11,008 nt of DNA from Acetoanaerobium sp041831635 (GCA_041831635.1 JBHASY010000096.1:1-11008); one strand, 5' to 3'. Positions 1 through 6,657 are shown, counted from the first letter of the stretch. A program made the numbers and translations. The notes: generated from the sequence alone by a model not told the origin.

Positions 1-628
1 ACAACATCATACTTCCTACATCCAGTGTCGCCATGATCACTATCTGAGGAAAAATATTCGGAAGGATATAGCTAAAGAGAATCTTTCCCGTACTTGCTCC
101 GCTAAATCTTGCCTGAGTAATAAACTCCCGTCTGCTCAGTGTTGAAACAAGTCCTCTGGTCACTCTGGCATACCTTGTCCACCAAATGACTGATAATGCC
201 AAAACCGTATTTAAAAGCCCGGGACCCATCATGCCTACCACAGCAATGGCAAACACAGTATCAGGAAAAGCGAGAAGTATTTCTGTAAATCGCATAATCG
301 CCGTATCTACCGCTCCGCCGAAAAATCCTGAAATAATGCCCAGAGTTGTTCCTATTATCGAAATCAAAATTACGATAATAAAAGACAGGGAAAAAGAAGT
401 CCCCGCACCGCAAACTATTCTGGAGAGCACATCTCTGCCTACATTATCCGTTCCGAAGATATGTTCGTCAGATGGCGGTTGAAGTGCCATCGAAAAATTC
501 GTTTCTATAGGATCATATGGAACAAATTTCGGTCCTATCAACGCTGCAAGCAGGATTAGCAAAACAATACCCAAAAATACATAAAAACGAATCCACTTTC
601 CGTTTTGTGTCTTTGCAGGACGAAGCAA
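1..628 (-). pseudogene. DppC/NikC-type ABC permease, N-terminal part (runs off left edge; start lost)
   Basis: This is the integral-membrane subunit of a nickel/oligopeptide-type importer, which would form the channel with a DppB/NikB partner. About 209 codons are readable on the minus strand. They show a basic N-terminus, a first membrane helix (YVFLGIVLLILLAALIG), the family hallmark HIFGTDNVGRDVLSRI, further hydrophobic helices, and the EAA-like cytoplasmic loop that contacts the ATPase (TQARFSGASTGKILFSYILP). The frame stays open upstream past 700 but has no ATG or GTG; the only in-frame candidate is TTG at 628, with a weak Shine-Dalgarno. An ATG at 642 is one frame off and would fit (giving MEKKRLLRP) only if the A7 run at 632-638 were A8. 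The C-terminal end of a protein of the same type is found in the opposite orientation at 645-695. I infer that the gene was cut by an inversion or an assembly chimera. The family call is secure; the gene's state is inferred. Confidence 0.82.
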
Positions 629-644
629 ACGTTTTTTTCCATTT

Positions 645-695
645 AGCTTTTTCGGAGACTGTGTAAGAGATGTGCTGGATCCGAAGGATAAATAA
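645..695 (+). pseudogene. C-terminal fragment of a DppC/NikC-type permease
   Basis: The + strand here reads SFFGDCVRDVLDPKDK followed by TAA at 693-695. This matches the typical end of DppC/NikC-family permeases, which finish in a (L)GDxLRDxLDP(K/R) motif after the last membrane helix. Upstream of about 645 the same frame turns into non-family sequence, because that DNA encodes the N-terminus of a permease of the same family on the other strand. The fragment lies 31 bases before the binding-protein start. The likely ancestral order is therefore permease B, permease C, binding protein, ATPase, ATPase, all on the + strand. It is only about 16 residues long, but the motif is specific and its position is exactly what that gene order predicts. 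Confidence 0.6.
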
Positions 696-726
696 TAAAT
701 TTTAATTATATTAGGAGGAAAAGAAG

Positions 727-2295
727 ATGAAAAAAATACTTGGTTTATTACTGGTAATTGTTCTGACTGTTTCCATTGCGGCTTGTTCTAATAACAGTAC
801 GACCGGCGAATCAGAAACTGAAGGAACAAATGCAAACTCGGCGACAGTTGTCGATGACGGTCATATCACGGCGGCGCTTTCTTATATGGAACCCGGTCTT
901 GATCCTGCAAACGGATACTATGGATGGGTTACGGTTCGTATGGGGGTAACGGAGTGCCTTGTGAAACTGGATGATGAAGTAAGGGTGCAAGGATGGCTTG
1001 CAGAGGATGTAAAAAACATCGACGAACTTACTTGGGAAGTTACCCTTCGTGATGGTATTACTTTCAGTAACGGTACTGTAGTTACAGCCGATGTGGTAAA
1101 ATCCTGCTTTGAACGTACTCTTAAAATCAGCGAAATGGCACGTGATTACGCAAAGATAGACAAGATGGAAGCTGACGGCAGGAAACTTATAATAACAACA
1201 ACAGAACCAAATGCAGCGCTTAAGAACAATTTATGTGATCCTGTGTTTAGTATATACGATGCATCGCAAAGTGATGAAGATATAAATAATGCTGTTATAG
1301 GTACAGGTCCTTTTGTTGTATCTGAATTTGTTCCTGAGTCATCGGCACAACTTGTAAGAAATGATAATTACTGGGGAGGTAAGGTAGGCCTTGGAAGCGT
1401 TACAATAAAATATGTTTCAGATGCACAGTCACGCCAAAATGCACTTCAGTCAGGAGAACTTGATATCTCAACAAATATTGACAACGTAACTTCTTCCTTG
1501 TTTGAAGACAGCACTAAGTACAATATCTTAAGATCAGACAGTCTTCGTGTATATACTGCACGTATCAACTGTAAGGAAGTAAGCCCTATGAGTGATGTGC
1601 AGTTAAGAAGAGGTGTTGCGTATGCGGTTAACCGTGAAGCATACGCAAATTTAATAGGTGGAAGTCCGGCACACAGCTTCTTTTCAGATGCAACTCCGTT
1701 TGGTAATGATAAGATCGATGCTATAACCTATGATATAGAAAAAGCTAAAAAGATTCTGGATGACGCAGGATATGTGGATAAAGACGGAGATGGTTTTAGA
1801 GAACGTAAAAACGGAGAAAAACTCACACTGGTATTTTTAGTTAAAGGATCTTTCGGCTCCAATGATTCTACCGTTTTGACAAATGCAATTCAGTCTGATT
1901 TAAAGGCTGTAGGTATAGATATGGTAACACAGTCTATGGAAAGTGCAGGACATGGCGAGCCGGATACCTACTGGGATATGTACACAGTTCAAAACAACAC
2001 TGCAATTACAGGGGACCCTCAGGCTTATATGAAAGCCGCTTACAGCAGTGAGAATGCAATAGGCTACAAGTCGCAAAAGATGGATGAACTTATTGAAAAA
2101 TTGAACTACGCTTTTGAAACTGAAGAGAGATATGCAATCGCACAGGAAGCTTCGCAGTTAGTTAATGATGAGGCTGCGGATCTTTATTTGACAAACGGTT
2201 ATTACATTACCGTAACAAGTGCAAGATTGAAAAATGCGGTTCAGTCGGTGTGTGACTATTATTATCTCAACAAGGATATGTATGTAGAAGAATAA
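727..2295 (+). CDS. ABC importer solute-binding lipoprotein (SBP_bac_5; nickel/peptide type)
   Basis: Extracytoplasmic substrate-binding lipoprotein of a nickel/oligopeptide ABC importer. Residues 1-19 form a lipoprotein signal peptide, with lipobox IAAC and the lipidated Cys at position 20, followed by a Ser/Thr/Asn-rich linker. The body is a family-5 binding protein of normal length (522 aa). It carries the N-terminal segment LDPANGYYGWVTVRMG, the WEVTLRDGITFSNG motif, and an EF-hand-like DKDGDGF loop near residue 351 that is common in this family. The DPAxGYxGWxTVR segment resembles NikA/CntA-type metal or metallophore binders more than classic OppA, so nickel or a metal chelate is a reasonable guess. 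The ligand is not proven. The Shine-Dalgarno AGGAGGA lies at 712-718. The ATPase gene follows after 15 bases, so the genes are co-transcribed. No convincing promoter is visible directly upstream. Confidence 0.9.
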   Translation: MKKILGLLLVIVLTVSIAACSNNSTTGESETEGTNANSATVVDDGHITAALSYMEPGLDPANGYYGWVTVRMGVTECLVKLDDEVRVQGWLAEDVKNIDELTWEVTLRDGITFSNGTVVTADVVKSCFERTLKISEMARDYAKIDKMEADGRKLIITTTEPNAALKNNLCDPVFSIYDASQSDEDINNAVIGTGPFVVSEFVPESSAQLVRNDNYWGGKVGLGSVTIKYVSDAQSRQNALQSGELDISTNIDNVTSSLFEDSTKYNILRSDSLRVYTARINCKEVSPMSDVQLRRGVAYAVNREAYANLIGGSPAHSFFSDATPFGNDKIDAITYDIEKAKKILDDAGYVDKDGDGFRERKNGEKLTLVFLVKGSFGSNDSTVLTNAIQSDLKAVGIDMVTQSMESAGHGEPDTYWDMYTVQNNTAITGDPQAYMKAAYSSENAIGYKSQKMDELIEKLNYAFETEERYAIAQEASQLVNDEAADLYLTNGYYITVTSARLKNAVQSVCDYYYLNKDMYVEE

Positions 2296-2310
2296 AGGAC
2301 AAGGACTAAT

Positions 2311-3102
2311 ATGAGTATTTTGCAGATTAAGAATTTAAGCATCAACTACCAAAATAAACCTGCCGTAAAATCGGTTTCTTTTGATGTACCGAAAAAAAGT
2401 ATTGTTACGATTGTGGGCGAATCAGGAAGCGGAAAATCCACCATTGTAAAAGCCGCTATGGGAATTCTTCCCTCAGATGCCGAGATTACAGACGGAGAAA
2501 TTATTTTTGAAGGAAAACCTATAAACGGATTTAGCAAAGAAGAAATGCAAAAAGTCAGAGGGGTGGATATGACTATGATTTTTCAGGATGCCGGTGCTTT
2601 TTTGAATCCCAGAATGAAAATAGGCAGTCAGTATCTTGAGATGCTAAGAGTGCATAATCGGAAATTAAGTAATAATGAAGCTGAAGATATTGCGAAAAAG
2701 ATGTTGCTGAAACTGAAACTTGCAGATCCGCACAGGATTATGAAATCTTATCCGTTTCAGCTTTCCGGAGGAATGAAGCAGCGTGTGGCTATTGCAATGG
2801 CTATAAGTATGAATCCAAGACTGCTTTATGCCGATGAACCTACCAGTTCACTGGATGTTACAGTACAGGCACAGGTGGTGCAGGAGCTTCTTAATCTGCG
2901 AGATGAATTGGGAACATCCATTGTCTTGGTAACACATAATATGGGAGTTGCATCAAGAATTTCTGATTACATTGCTGTTATGTACAAGGGAGAGCTTGTG
3001 GAATTTGGCACGAGAGATCAAATTATTGAATTGCCAAAGAGTGATTATACAAAGATGTTGTTATCCGTTGTGCCGGAGTTAAAGGAGTCATACAGTGAAT
3101 GA
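2311..3102 (+). CDS. ABC importer ATP-binding protein (DppD/NikD type)
   Basis: Cytoplasmic ATPase that powers the importer as one half of a heterodimer with the next gene product. Visible motifs are Walker A GESGSGKST at residues 36-44, the ABC signature LSGGMKQR at 151-158, Walker B with D175-E176 followed by the D-loop SSLD, and the switch His at 209 (VTHN). All catalytic residues are intact. At 263 aa it is the short NikD-like form and lacks the long C-terminal oligopeptide_HPY extension seen in its partner and in many DppD proteins. The start is supported by a Shine-Dalgarno (AGGACAAGGA) upstream of the ATG. It lies 15 bases after the binding-protein gene and overlaps the next ATPase gene by 8 bases, which indicates translational coupling. 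Confidence 0.93.
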   Translation: MSILQIKNLSINYQNKPAVKSVSFDVPKKSIVTIVGESGSGKSTIVKAAMGILPSDAEITDGEIIFEGKPINGFSKEEMQKVRGVDMTMIFQDAGAFLNPRMKIGSQYLEMLRVHNRKLSNNEAEDIAKKMLLKLKLADPHRIMKSYPFQLSGGMKQRVAIAMAISMNPRLLYADEPTSSLDVTVQAQVVQELLNLRDELGTSIVLVTHNMGVASRISDYIAVMYKGELVEFGTRDQIIELPKSDYTKMLLSVVPELKESYSE

Positions 3103-4045
3103 TTATGTTTTGCAGCTTAAAGAACTTAGAAAAGATTTTATTACAGATGAGAAAAAAGAATTAAAAGCTGTCAATGGGGTAAATTTATCTATAAAAAAGG
3201 GGCAACGTGTCGCTATTGTCGGTGAATCCGGTTGCGGAAAAAGTACTCTGGCTAAGCTTATTACCCATATTGAAAAGCCGACTTCAGGACAGATTCTGTT
3301 TATGGGAAATGACATCACATCTATCAACAAAAAGCAGCTCAAAGAATATAGAAGACGTGTACAGATGGTATTTCAGCATCCTTCTTCGGTGTTCAGTCCG
3401 AGAATGAAAGTAGGTAAGTTTCTTATGGAGCCTTGGCTCAATTATGAGCACAAGAGCAAACAAGAAGCAAAGGCGGAGGCTTTAAAGTCTTTGGATCGGG
3501 TAAAACTTCCAAAAGAGTACTTTGACAAATATCCTCATATGCTTTCAGGCGGAGAATTGCAACGTGTTGCTGTGGCGAGTGCCATCTCCTTGGATCCGGA
3601 ACTTTTGATATGTGACGAGGCGACCAGTGCGCTGGATGTATCGGTTCAAAGAGAGATTATAAGCCTTCTTGCACAACTTCAGGAAAAATCAAAATTTACC
3701 ATACTGTTTATATCACATGATCTGGCAGCAGCGGAGGATTTTTGCGATACTGTAGTAGTGATGTATCTTGGCAATATTGTTGAAAGTTTAAAGACTGACT
3801 GTATGCTAAAAGATGCAAGGCATCCCTATACCAAGTCTTTACTGAAATCCGTATTTCGTGTACATGATTCACAAACGAATCCTATACACATACTGCAAGG
3901 AGATCCTCCAAGTCCGATAGGACTCCATGAAGGATGCAGTTTCTGCGGAAGATGTGATTATGCAAAAGATATCTGCAAAACTGAGAAACCTGATTTACGA
4001 ATTTTGGAAGACGGTCACAGCGTAGCGTGTCATATTGTGACGTAA
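3095..4045 (+). CDS. ABC importer ATP-binding protein (DppF/NikE type) with Cys-rich C-terminus
   Basis: Second ATPase of the importer. Motifs are Walker A GESGCGKST at residues 43-51, signature LSGGELQR at 150-157, Walker B with D174-E175, and the switch His at 208. After the nucleotide-binding domain comes the oligopeptide/dipeptide C-terminal (oligo_HPY) domain. It has the motif GDPPSPIG and cysteines at 281, 284, 287, 294 and 312, the pattern that binds an Fe-S cluster in some Dpp ATPases. The length (316 aa) is normal. Translation starts at GTG 3095, inside the end of the previous gene, with GGAG seven bases upstream. The gene ends shortly before a long hairpin, so it appears to be the last in the transporter operon. 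The two paired ATPases differ mainly in the presence of this C-terminal domain. Confidence 0.93.
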   Translation: MNDYVLQLKELRKDFITDEKKELKAVNGVNLSIKKGQRVAIVGESGCGKSTLAKLITHIEKPTSGQILFMGNDITSINKKQLKEYRRRVQMVFQHPSSVFSPRMKVGKFLMEPWLNYEHKSKQEAKAEALKSLDRVKLPKEYFDKYPHMLSGGELQRVAVASAISLDPELLICDEATSALDVSVQREIISLLAQLQEKSKFTILFISHDLAAAEDFCDTVVVMYLGNIVESLKTDCMLKDARHPYTKSLLKSVFRVHDSQTNPIHILQGDPPSPIGLHEGCSFCGRCDYAKDICKTEKPDLRILEDGHSVACHIVT

Positions 4046-4055
4046 TAATTTACCA

Positions 4056-4101
4056 AGAAATCCATATATCTTGTCTTAAAAGACAACATATATGGATTTC
4101 T
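4056..4101. terminator. Long near-perfect hairpin after the ABC operon
   Basis: The arm AGAAATCCATATAT (4056-4069) pairs perfectly with 4088-4101. One C-C mismatch (4070/4087) is followed by a second perfect 6-bp stem, TTGTCT/AGACAA (4071-4076 and 4081-4086), closed by the loop TAAA. That gives 20 base pairs in 46 nt, only 10 bases after the last ATPase stop. No U-tract follows on either strand, so it is not a textbook rho-independent terminator. It may end or stabilise the transporter mRNA, or be a dispersed palindromic repeat. Confidence 0.55.
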
Positions 4102-4106
4102 GTAGC

Positions 4107-4135
4107 TTTACGGCAGGTTTAAATTTATATAAAAT
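4107..4135 (+). promoter_or_regulatory. Candidate sigma-A promoter for rlmH
   Basis: A -35-like TTTACG (4107-4112) is separated by 17 bases from a -10-like TAAAAT (4130-4135) in an AT-rich stretch. It lies just behind the hairpin and about 40 bases before the rlmH start. Matches to consensus are 4 of 6 and 5 of 6. The position and spacing suit a promoter that restarts transcription after the transporter operon, but AT-rich DNA gives such matches by chance. Confidence 0.35.
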
Positions 4136-4175
4136 ATTAAAGAAAGACGATGAAATCTTTAAGACAGGAGATAAT

Positions 4176-4655
4176 ATGAATATAAAAATAATTTCAGTTG
4201 GAAAGATAAAAGAAAAATATTTAAGACTGGGGATAGAAGAGTTTGCGAAAAGGCTCTCAAAATACTGCTCTCTTGAACTGATAGAAGTAGATGATGAAAA
4301 AGCTCCTGAGAATCTAAGTGAGAAAGAAATGACTATGATAAAGGATAAAGAGGGAGATAAAATCCTGACAAAGATAAAAGATAGCGCATATGTCATAGCT
4401 TTAGTTATAGATGGAAAAATGCTGTCATCTGAAGAACTGGCGGAAAGAATAAACGAACTTGCCGTCACAGGAAAAAGTAATATAGTTTTTGTAATCGGAG
4501 GGTCGCTGGGGCTATCTGATGACGTTCTAAAGAGGGCGGATTATAAACTTTCGTTTTCAAAAATGACCTTTCCTCATCAGATGATGAAACTGATACTTCT
4601 GGAGCAGGTGTATAGGGCGTACAGGATAATAAAGGGCGAGCCGTATCATAAATAA
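4176..4655 (+). CDS. rlmH: 23S rRNA (pseudouridine1915-N3)-methyltransferase RlmH
   Basis: RlmH is a SPOUT-class methyltransferase that uses SAM to methylate pseudouridine 1915 in helix 69 of 23S rRNA on the assembled ribosome. The protein is 159 aa, the family's usual length. It starts MNIKIISVGKIKEKYL and carries the knot/SAM-binding segment VFVIGGSLGLSDDV. It ends in the diagnostic block TFPHQMMKLILLEQVYRAYR with the C-terminus GEPYHK. I chose the ATG at 4176 because AGGAG (4166-4170) lies five bases upstream and the protein then matches family length. The in-frame ATG at 4092 lies inside the hairpin and would add 28 unrelated residues. In staphylococci the 3' end of this gene is the SCC insertion site. 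The accessory genes immediately downstream here are suggestive in that light, but no duplicated att sequence was found. Confidence 0.97.
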   Translation: MNIKIISVGKIKEKYLRLGIEEFAKRLSKYCSLELIEVDDEKAPENLSEKEMTMIKDKEGDKILTKIKDSAYVIALVIDGKMLSSEELAERINELAVTGKSNIVFVIGGSLGLSDDVLKRADYKLSFSKMTFPHQMMKLILLEQVYRAYRIIKGEPYHK

Positions 4656-4722
4656 AATGGAATATATTTTGTTTTTATATGATACAATTTAGTAATAAGG
4701 TTTATATACCGGGGGAGTAATC

Positions 4723-5286
4723 ATGGATTTTAAAAACAGGGAGTTAATGGATAAAAATAAGCTCTTAGAAATTTTTGAGTATCTAAATGAAAGGTTAAAG
4801 GAAAATCAATTACAGCTTGAGATGACTATATACGGTGGCTCGGTTATGACTATGGTGTATGATAACAGACCTGCAACAAAAGATATTGATTGTGTATTTT
4901 CGGAGACGAATTTTAAATTACTTGAGAGTATATTAGACCTCACCAAGTTTGCATTTAATCTTTCCGACGGCTGGATAAATAATGAAATAAAAGAGCCTTT
5001 AAAGGCTATTCTGAAAGAAGATAAAGAAATTTATAGAATATATTCAAGCTTGAAAATATTGAAACCTAATGCAAAGCAGATGCTGGCTATGAAAATATTA
5101 TCTGCAAGACCTGAGCCGGCAAAGGATTTTATAGATGCTTATATACTTTGCAAAGATTTAAATATTATAACCAAAGACAGACTGCTTGAAATATGCTCGG
5201 AATATATTCCACTGACCCTTTTAGGGCAAAGACAAATAAATTTTATCAGATATTTAGGAGAGGATTTAGGTTATGATTGGAAATAA
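4723..5286 (+). CDS. Nucleotidyltransferase-fold protein (AbiEii/DUF6036-like), possible toxin
   Basis: The protein (187 aa) has the DNA polymerase beta-type nucleotidyltransferase signature: Gly-Gly-Ser at 38-40 (IYGGSVMTM), then ATKDIDCVF with the two metal-binding acidic residues D54 and D56. A later block, K124, R129, D135 and D138 (MKILSARPEPAKDFIDAY), resembles the third conserved motif of AbiEii/MenA-type enzymes, so the active site looks intact. Family members transfer nucleotides to RNA or protein targets, and several are toxins of type IV-like toxin-antitoxin or phage-defence pairs. The substrate here is unknown. A strong Shine-Dalgarno (GGGGGAG) precedes the ATG by seven bases. The gene overlaps the next one by 14 bases, which implies coupled translation. 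A weak -10-like TACAAT at 4683-4688 lacks a clear -35. The region looks more AT-rich than the flanking operons, in keeping with acquisition by transfer. Confidence 0.72.
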   Translation: MDFKNRELMDKNKLLEIFEYLNERLKENQLQLEMTIYGGSVMTMVYDNRPATKDIDCVFSETNFKLLESILDLTKFAFNLSDGWINNEIKEPLKAILKEDKEIYRIYSSLKILKPNAKQMLAMKILSARPEPAKDFIDAYILCKDLNIITKDRLLEICSEYIPLTLLGQRQINFIRYLGEDLGYDWK

Positions 5287-5650
5287 GTATTTGCAGGAAT
5301 TATTTGATTATCCTGATGAGGATACCGGCTTAAATCAACTTTTGGAGATGTTAAAATACAAAGATATAAAGTTTATTGAGAGCTTAAAAAAAGCTGTAGA
5401 TATAGATCTGTGCAGTGATGAGGAAATAATATATTTGACAAAGGTATCGGCACTCATTGACTACTACTTACAAATCCACGATATGGAAGTTGCGGATTGG
5501 ATTAGAGATAAAAGATTGGAATTTGATAAGCCGTATTATCATTCAAAGAGAATAAATGATTTTGAAAAAGTTAAATTACAATATTCAAGCCCGGCTCCAT
5601 TTAGAAGAAGAAATGTATATTTTGATTTGCAAGCTATAGGGAGGATATAA
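5273..5650 (+). CDS. Uncharacterised partner of the nucleotidyltransferase (candidate antitoxin)
   Basis: A 125-residue soluble, mostly helical protein rich in charged residues, without a signal peptide or membrane helix. It begins inside the nucleotidyltransferase gene (14-base overlap), with a Shine-Dalgarno-like TAGGAGAGGA upstream. Visible segments are an acidic N-terminal half (YPDEDTGLNQLLEMLKYKD), a central IDYYLQIHDMEVADWIRDKR, and a C-terminal basic-aromatic tail with SPAPFRRRNVYFDL. From memory, short proteins with a W-x-R-D-x-R-L and an (A)P-x-x-F-R-R-x-x-(I/V)(Y/F) ending often accompany DUF6036 nucleotidyltransferases, so this seems to be a conserved pairing. By analogy with two-gene nucleotidyltransferase toxin systems it may be the antitoxin or specificity partner. 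The toxin-first order is the reverse of the usual AbiEi-AbiEii order. No function is demonstrated. Confidence 0.7.
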   Translation: MIGNKYLQELFDYPDEDTGLNQLLEMLKYKDIKFIESLKKAVDIDLCSDEEIIYLTKVSALIDYYLQIHDMEVADWIRDKRLEFDKPYYHSKRINDFEKVKLQYSSPAPFRRRNVYFDLQAIGRI

Positions 5651-5809
5651 ATGCAAAAGGTTTAAAAATTTTATCTTTGGCAATTATTTCTCCTGCTGGT
5701 ACCGTTTTATAATATCTATTTAGCGTTGATAATGTTATTTAAAAAAGGAACTGTCGGAGAAAACAAATATGGTGAAGACCCGCTGGCAAAGGAAGGAGTT
5801 TTGGGATGA
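5651..5809 (+). pseudogene. DUF805 membrane protein, C-terminal remnant with in-frame stop
   Basis: An ATG at 5651, directly after the previous stop and behind GGGAGGA, opens a frame that hits TAA after four codons (MQKV-stop). The same frame then stays open for 47 more codons to TGA at 5807-5809. That part reads as a hydrophobic helix (LWQLFLLLVPFYNIYLALIM) followed by FKKGTVGENKYGEDPL. The hydrophobic helix plus (G)xxGxNxYGxDP ending is the characteristic C-terminus of DUF805 inner-membrane proteins. The three N-terminal helices of that family are absent. This looks like a decayed gene: an internal deletion plus a stop codon. Its stop overlaps the next ATG (ATGA), so the old operon spacing is preserved. 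Confidence 0.65.
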
Positions 5810-6039
5810 ATACAAAGATAATAGGAGAGATGGCTATAATTTTAGGGAGTTTTGTTTTATCTACGCAGATATATTGCCTAAAAATAATACAGACTCTTGA
5901 AAAGCAAAGAGGTTCATGGCTTACGAATGCTATTGATTATATAAGGGAAACTCCGATAACTATAGCTATTTTGATAAATGTAGCTGTGATTTTTTATGGG
6001 ATACTACTGAGAGAAGGGATTTTTGATAAAAAAAATTGA
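5806..6039 (+). CDS. Small two-helix membrane protein, unknown function
   Basis: The protein (77 aa) has two predicted membrane helices, roughly residues 8-26 (EMAIILGSFVLSTQIYCLK) and 50-68 (PITIAILINVAVIFYGILL). A polar loop between them contains KQRGSW and IRETP, and the tail is short and basic. GGAAGGAG lies seven bases before the ATG, and the start overlaps the stop of the DUF805 remnant, so the frame is well supported as translated. I do not recognise the family. It sits between a broken membrane-protein gene and a GNAT gene, on the same strand. Possible roles include a membrane accessory protein or a remnant of a larger one; the sequence does not favour either. Confidence 0.55.
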   Translation: MNTKIIGEMAIILGSFVLSTQIYCLKIIQTLEKQRGSWLTNAIDYIRETPITIAILINVAVIFYGILLREGIFDKKN

Positions 6040-6054
6040 GGCAAAATTATATTC

Positions 6055-6063
6055 AGGAAGAGG
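6055..6063 (+). promoter_or_regulatory. Ribosome binding site that fixes the TTG start of the GNAT gene
   Basis: AGGAAGAGG lies eight bases before TTG 6072, whereas the upstream in-frame TTG at 6036 has no comparable site. The nearby ATG at 6076 is in another frame. Confidence 0.6.
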
Positions 6064-6071
6064 TTTTATTT

Positions 6072-6581
6072 TTGAATGAAAAAATAATAGAGTATGAAGA
6101 GATACTTGAGGAAGATTATGAGGTACTTACAGATATTATGACACTGGCATTTAACGATGATACGGTTATGCATACAAGTATGACAGAAGATGGCCCAAGT
6201 GGATATAATAATTCAACTTTACTAAAGAAACTTAATGAAAAAAAGAACAGTGTTTCTAGGAAAATTTCTGTCAACAAAGAGGTGGTCGGAGCATATACAG
6301 TTTCTTATGAAGGAACTGACTATACTTTAGAAATGCTTTTTATAAATCCTAAGTATAAAAATATGCAACTGGGACATAGGGTGTGGAAAGATATAGAAAC
6401 AGAGTTTTCAAAAGCTGGAAGATGGTTTCTGTCTACGCCAAGTTATTCACGAAGAAATATTTATTTTTATTCCAATAAATGTGGGTTTAAAATTGATAAA
6501 TCTGGCGCAGAAACAGGAGAAAGTTCATCATCAGAAACAAAAATGTATAAGGAAATATTTAAAAAACCCCGGATTATTTGA
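6072..6581 (+). CDS. GNAT-family N-acetyltransferase
   Basis: A single-domain acetyl-CoA-dependent N-acetyltransferase (169 aa from TTG 6072). The N-terminus EYEEILEEDYEVLTDIMTLA is the usual first strand-helix of the fold. Motif A is seen as LEMLFINPKYKNMQLGHRVW, where N-P-x-Y-x-x-x-x-L-G-H takes the place of the canonical V-x-P-x-x-(Q/R)-x-x-G-x-(G/A) acetyl-CoA pyrophosphate loop. Motif B is seen as SRRNIYFYSNKCGFKID, the common (N)xxAxxFYxxxGF end with some divergence. The substrate cannot be told: it could be a small amine, an antibiotic, or a protein N-terminus. A longer reading from TTG 6036 would add 12 residues with no ribosome site. The final codons (FKKPRII-stop) lie within the first arm of the terminator, so gene end and terminator have evolved together. 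Confidence 0.83.
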   Translation: MNEKIIEYEEILEEDYEVLTDIMTLAFNDDTVMHTSMTEDGPSGYNNSTLLKKLNEKKNSVSRKISVNKEVVGAYTVSYEGTDYTLEMLFINPKYKNMQLGHRVWKDIETEFSKAGRWFLSTPSYSRRNIYFYSNKCGFKIDKSGAETGESSSSETKMYKEIFKKPRII

Positions 6582-6623
6582 TATTTGCGTAAATATAAGT
6601 ATTTAGATAATACGGGGTTTTTT
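6561..6623. terminator. Bidirectional rho-independent terminator between convergent genes
   Basis: AAAAAACCCCG (6561-6571) pairs perfectly with CGGGGTTTTTT (6613-6623). The stem extends by ATTAT/ATAAT across one mismatch. An inner hairpin, ATATTT-GCGT-AAATAT (6581-6596), lies in the loop. Each strand ends in a run of six U, so it can end both the + strand GNAT transcript and the minus-strand NAD operon ending at 6658. The first arm overlaps the GNAT stop codon region. Confidence 0.85.
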
Positions 6624-6657
6624 GTATTTTGTGTAATTCAAATTTGAGAAAGGTATT

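Noticed and set aside
186..482. Open reading frame on the + strand (98 codons)
   Set aside because: It lies antisense to the clearly coding minus-strand permease frame and has no ribosome site or family-like sequence.
4092..4175. N-terminal extension of RlmH from ATG 4092
   Set aside because: The ATG lies inside the hairpin arm and lacks a Shine-Dalgarno. The 159-residue protein from 4176 matches the family length and has AGGAG in place.
4076..4468. Minus-strand frame of 130 codons overlapping rlmH
   Set aside because: Ser/Phe/Ile-rich shadow of rlmH on the other strand, with no recognisable features.
5530..5545. Possible second copy of the rlmH end core (GCCGTATTATCATT against GCCGTATCATAAAT)
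   Set aside because: The match is imperfect, lies inside a coding region, and is not a usable att repeat, so no defined element boundary is claimed.
6036..6071. Upstream TTG start for the GNAT gene
   Set aside because: It has no Shine-Dalgarno and adds residues not typical of the fold; TTG 6072 with AGGAAGAGG fits better.
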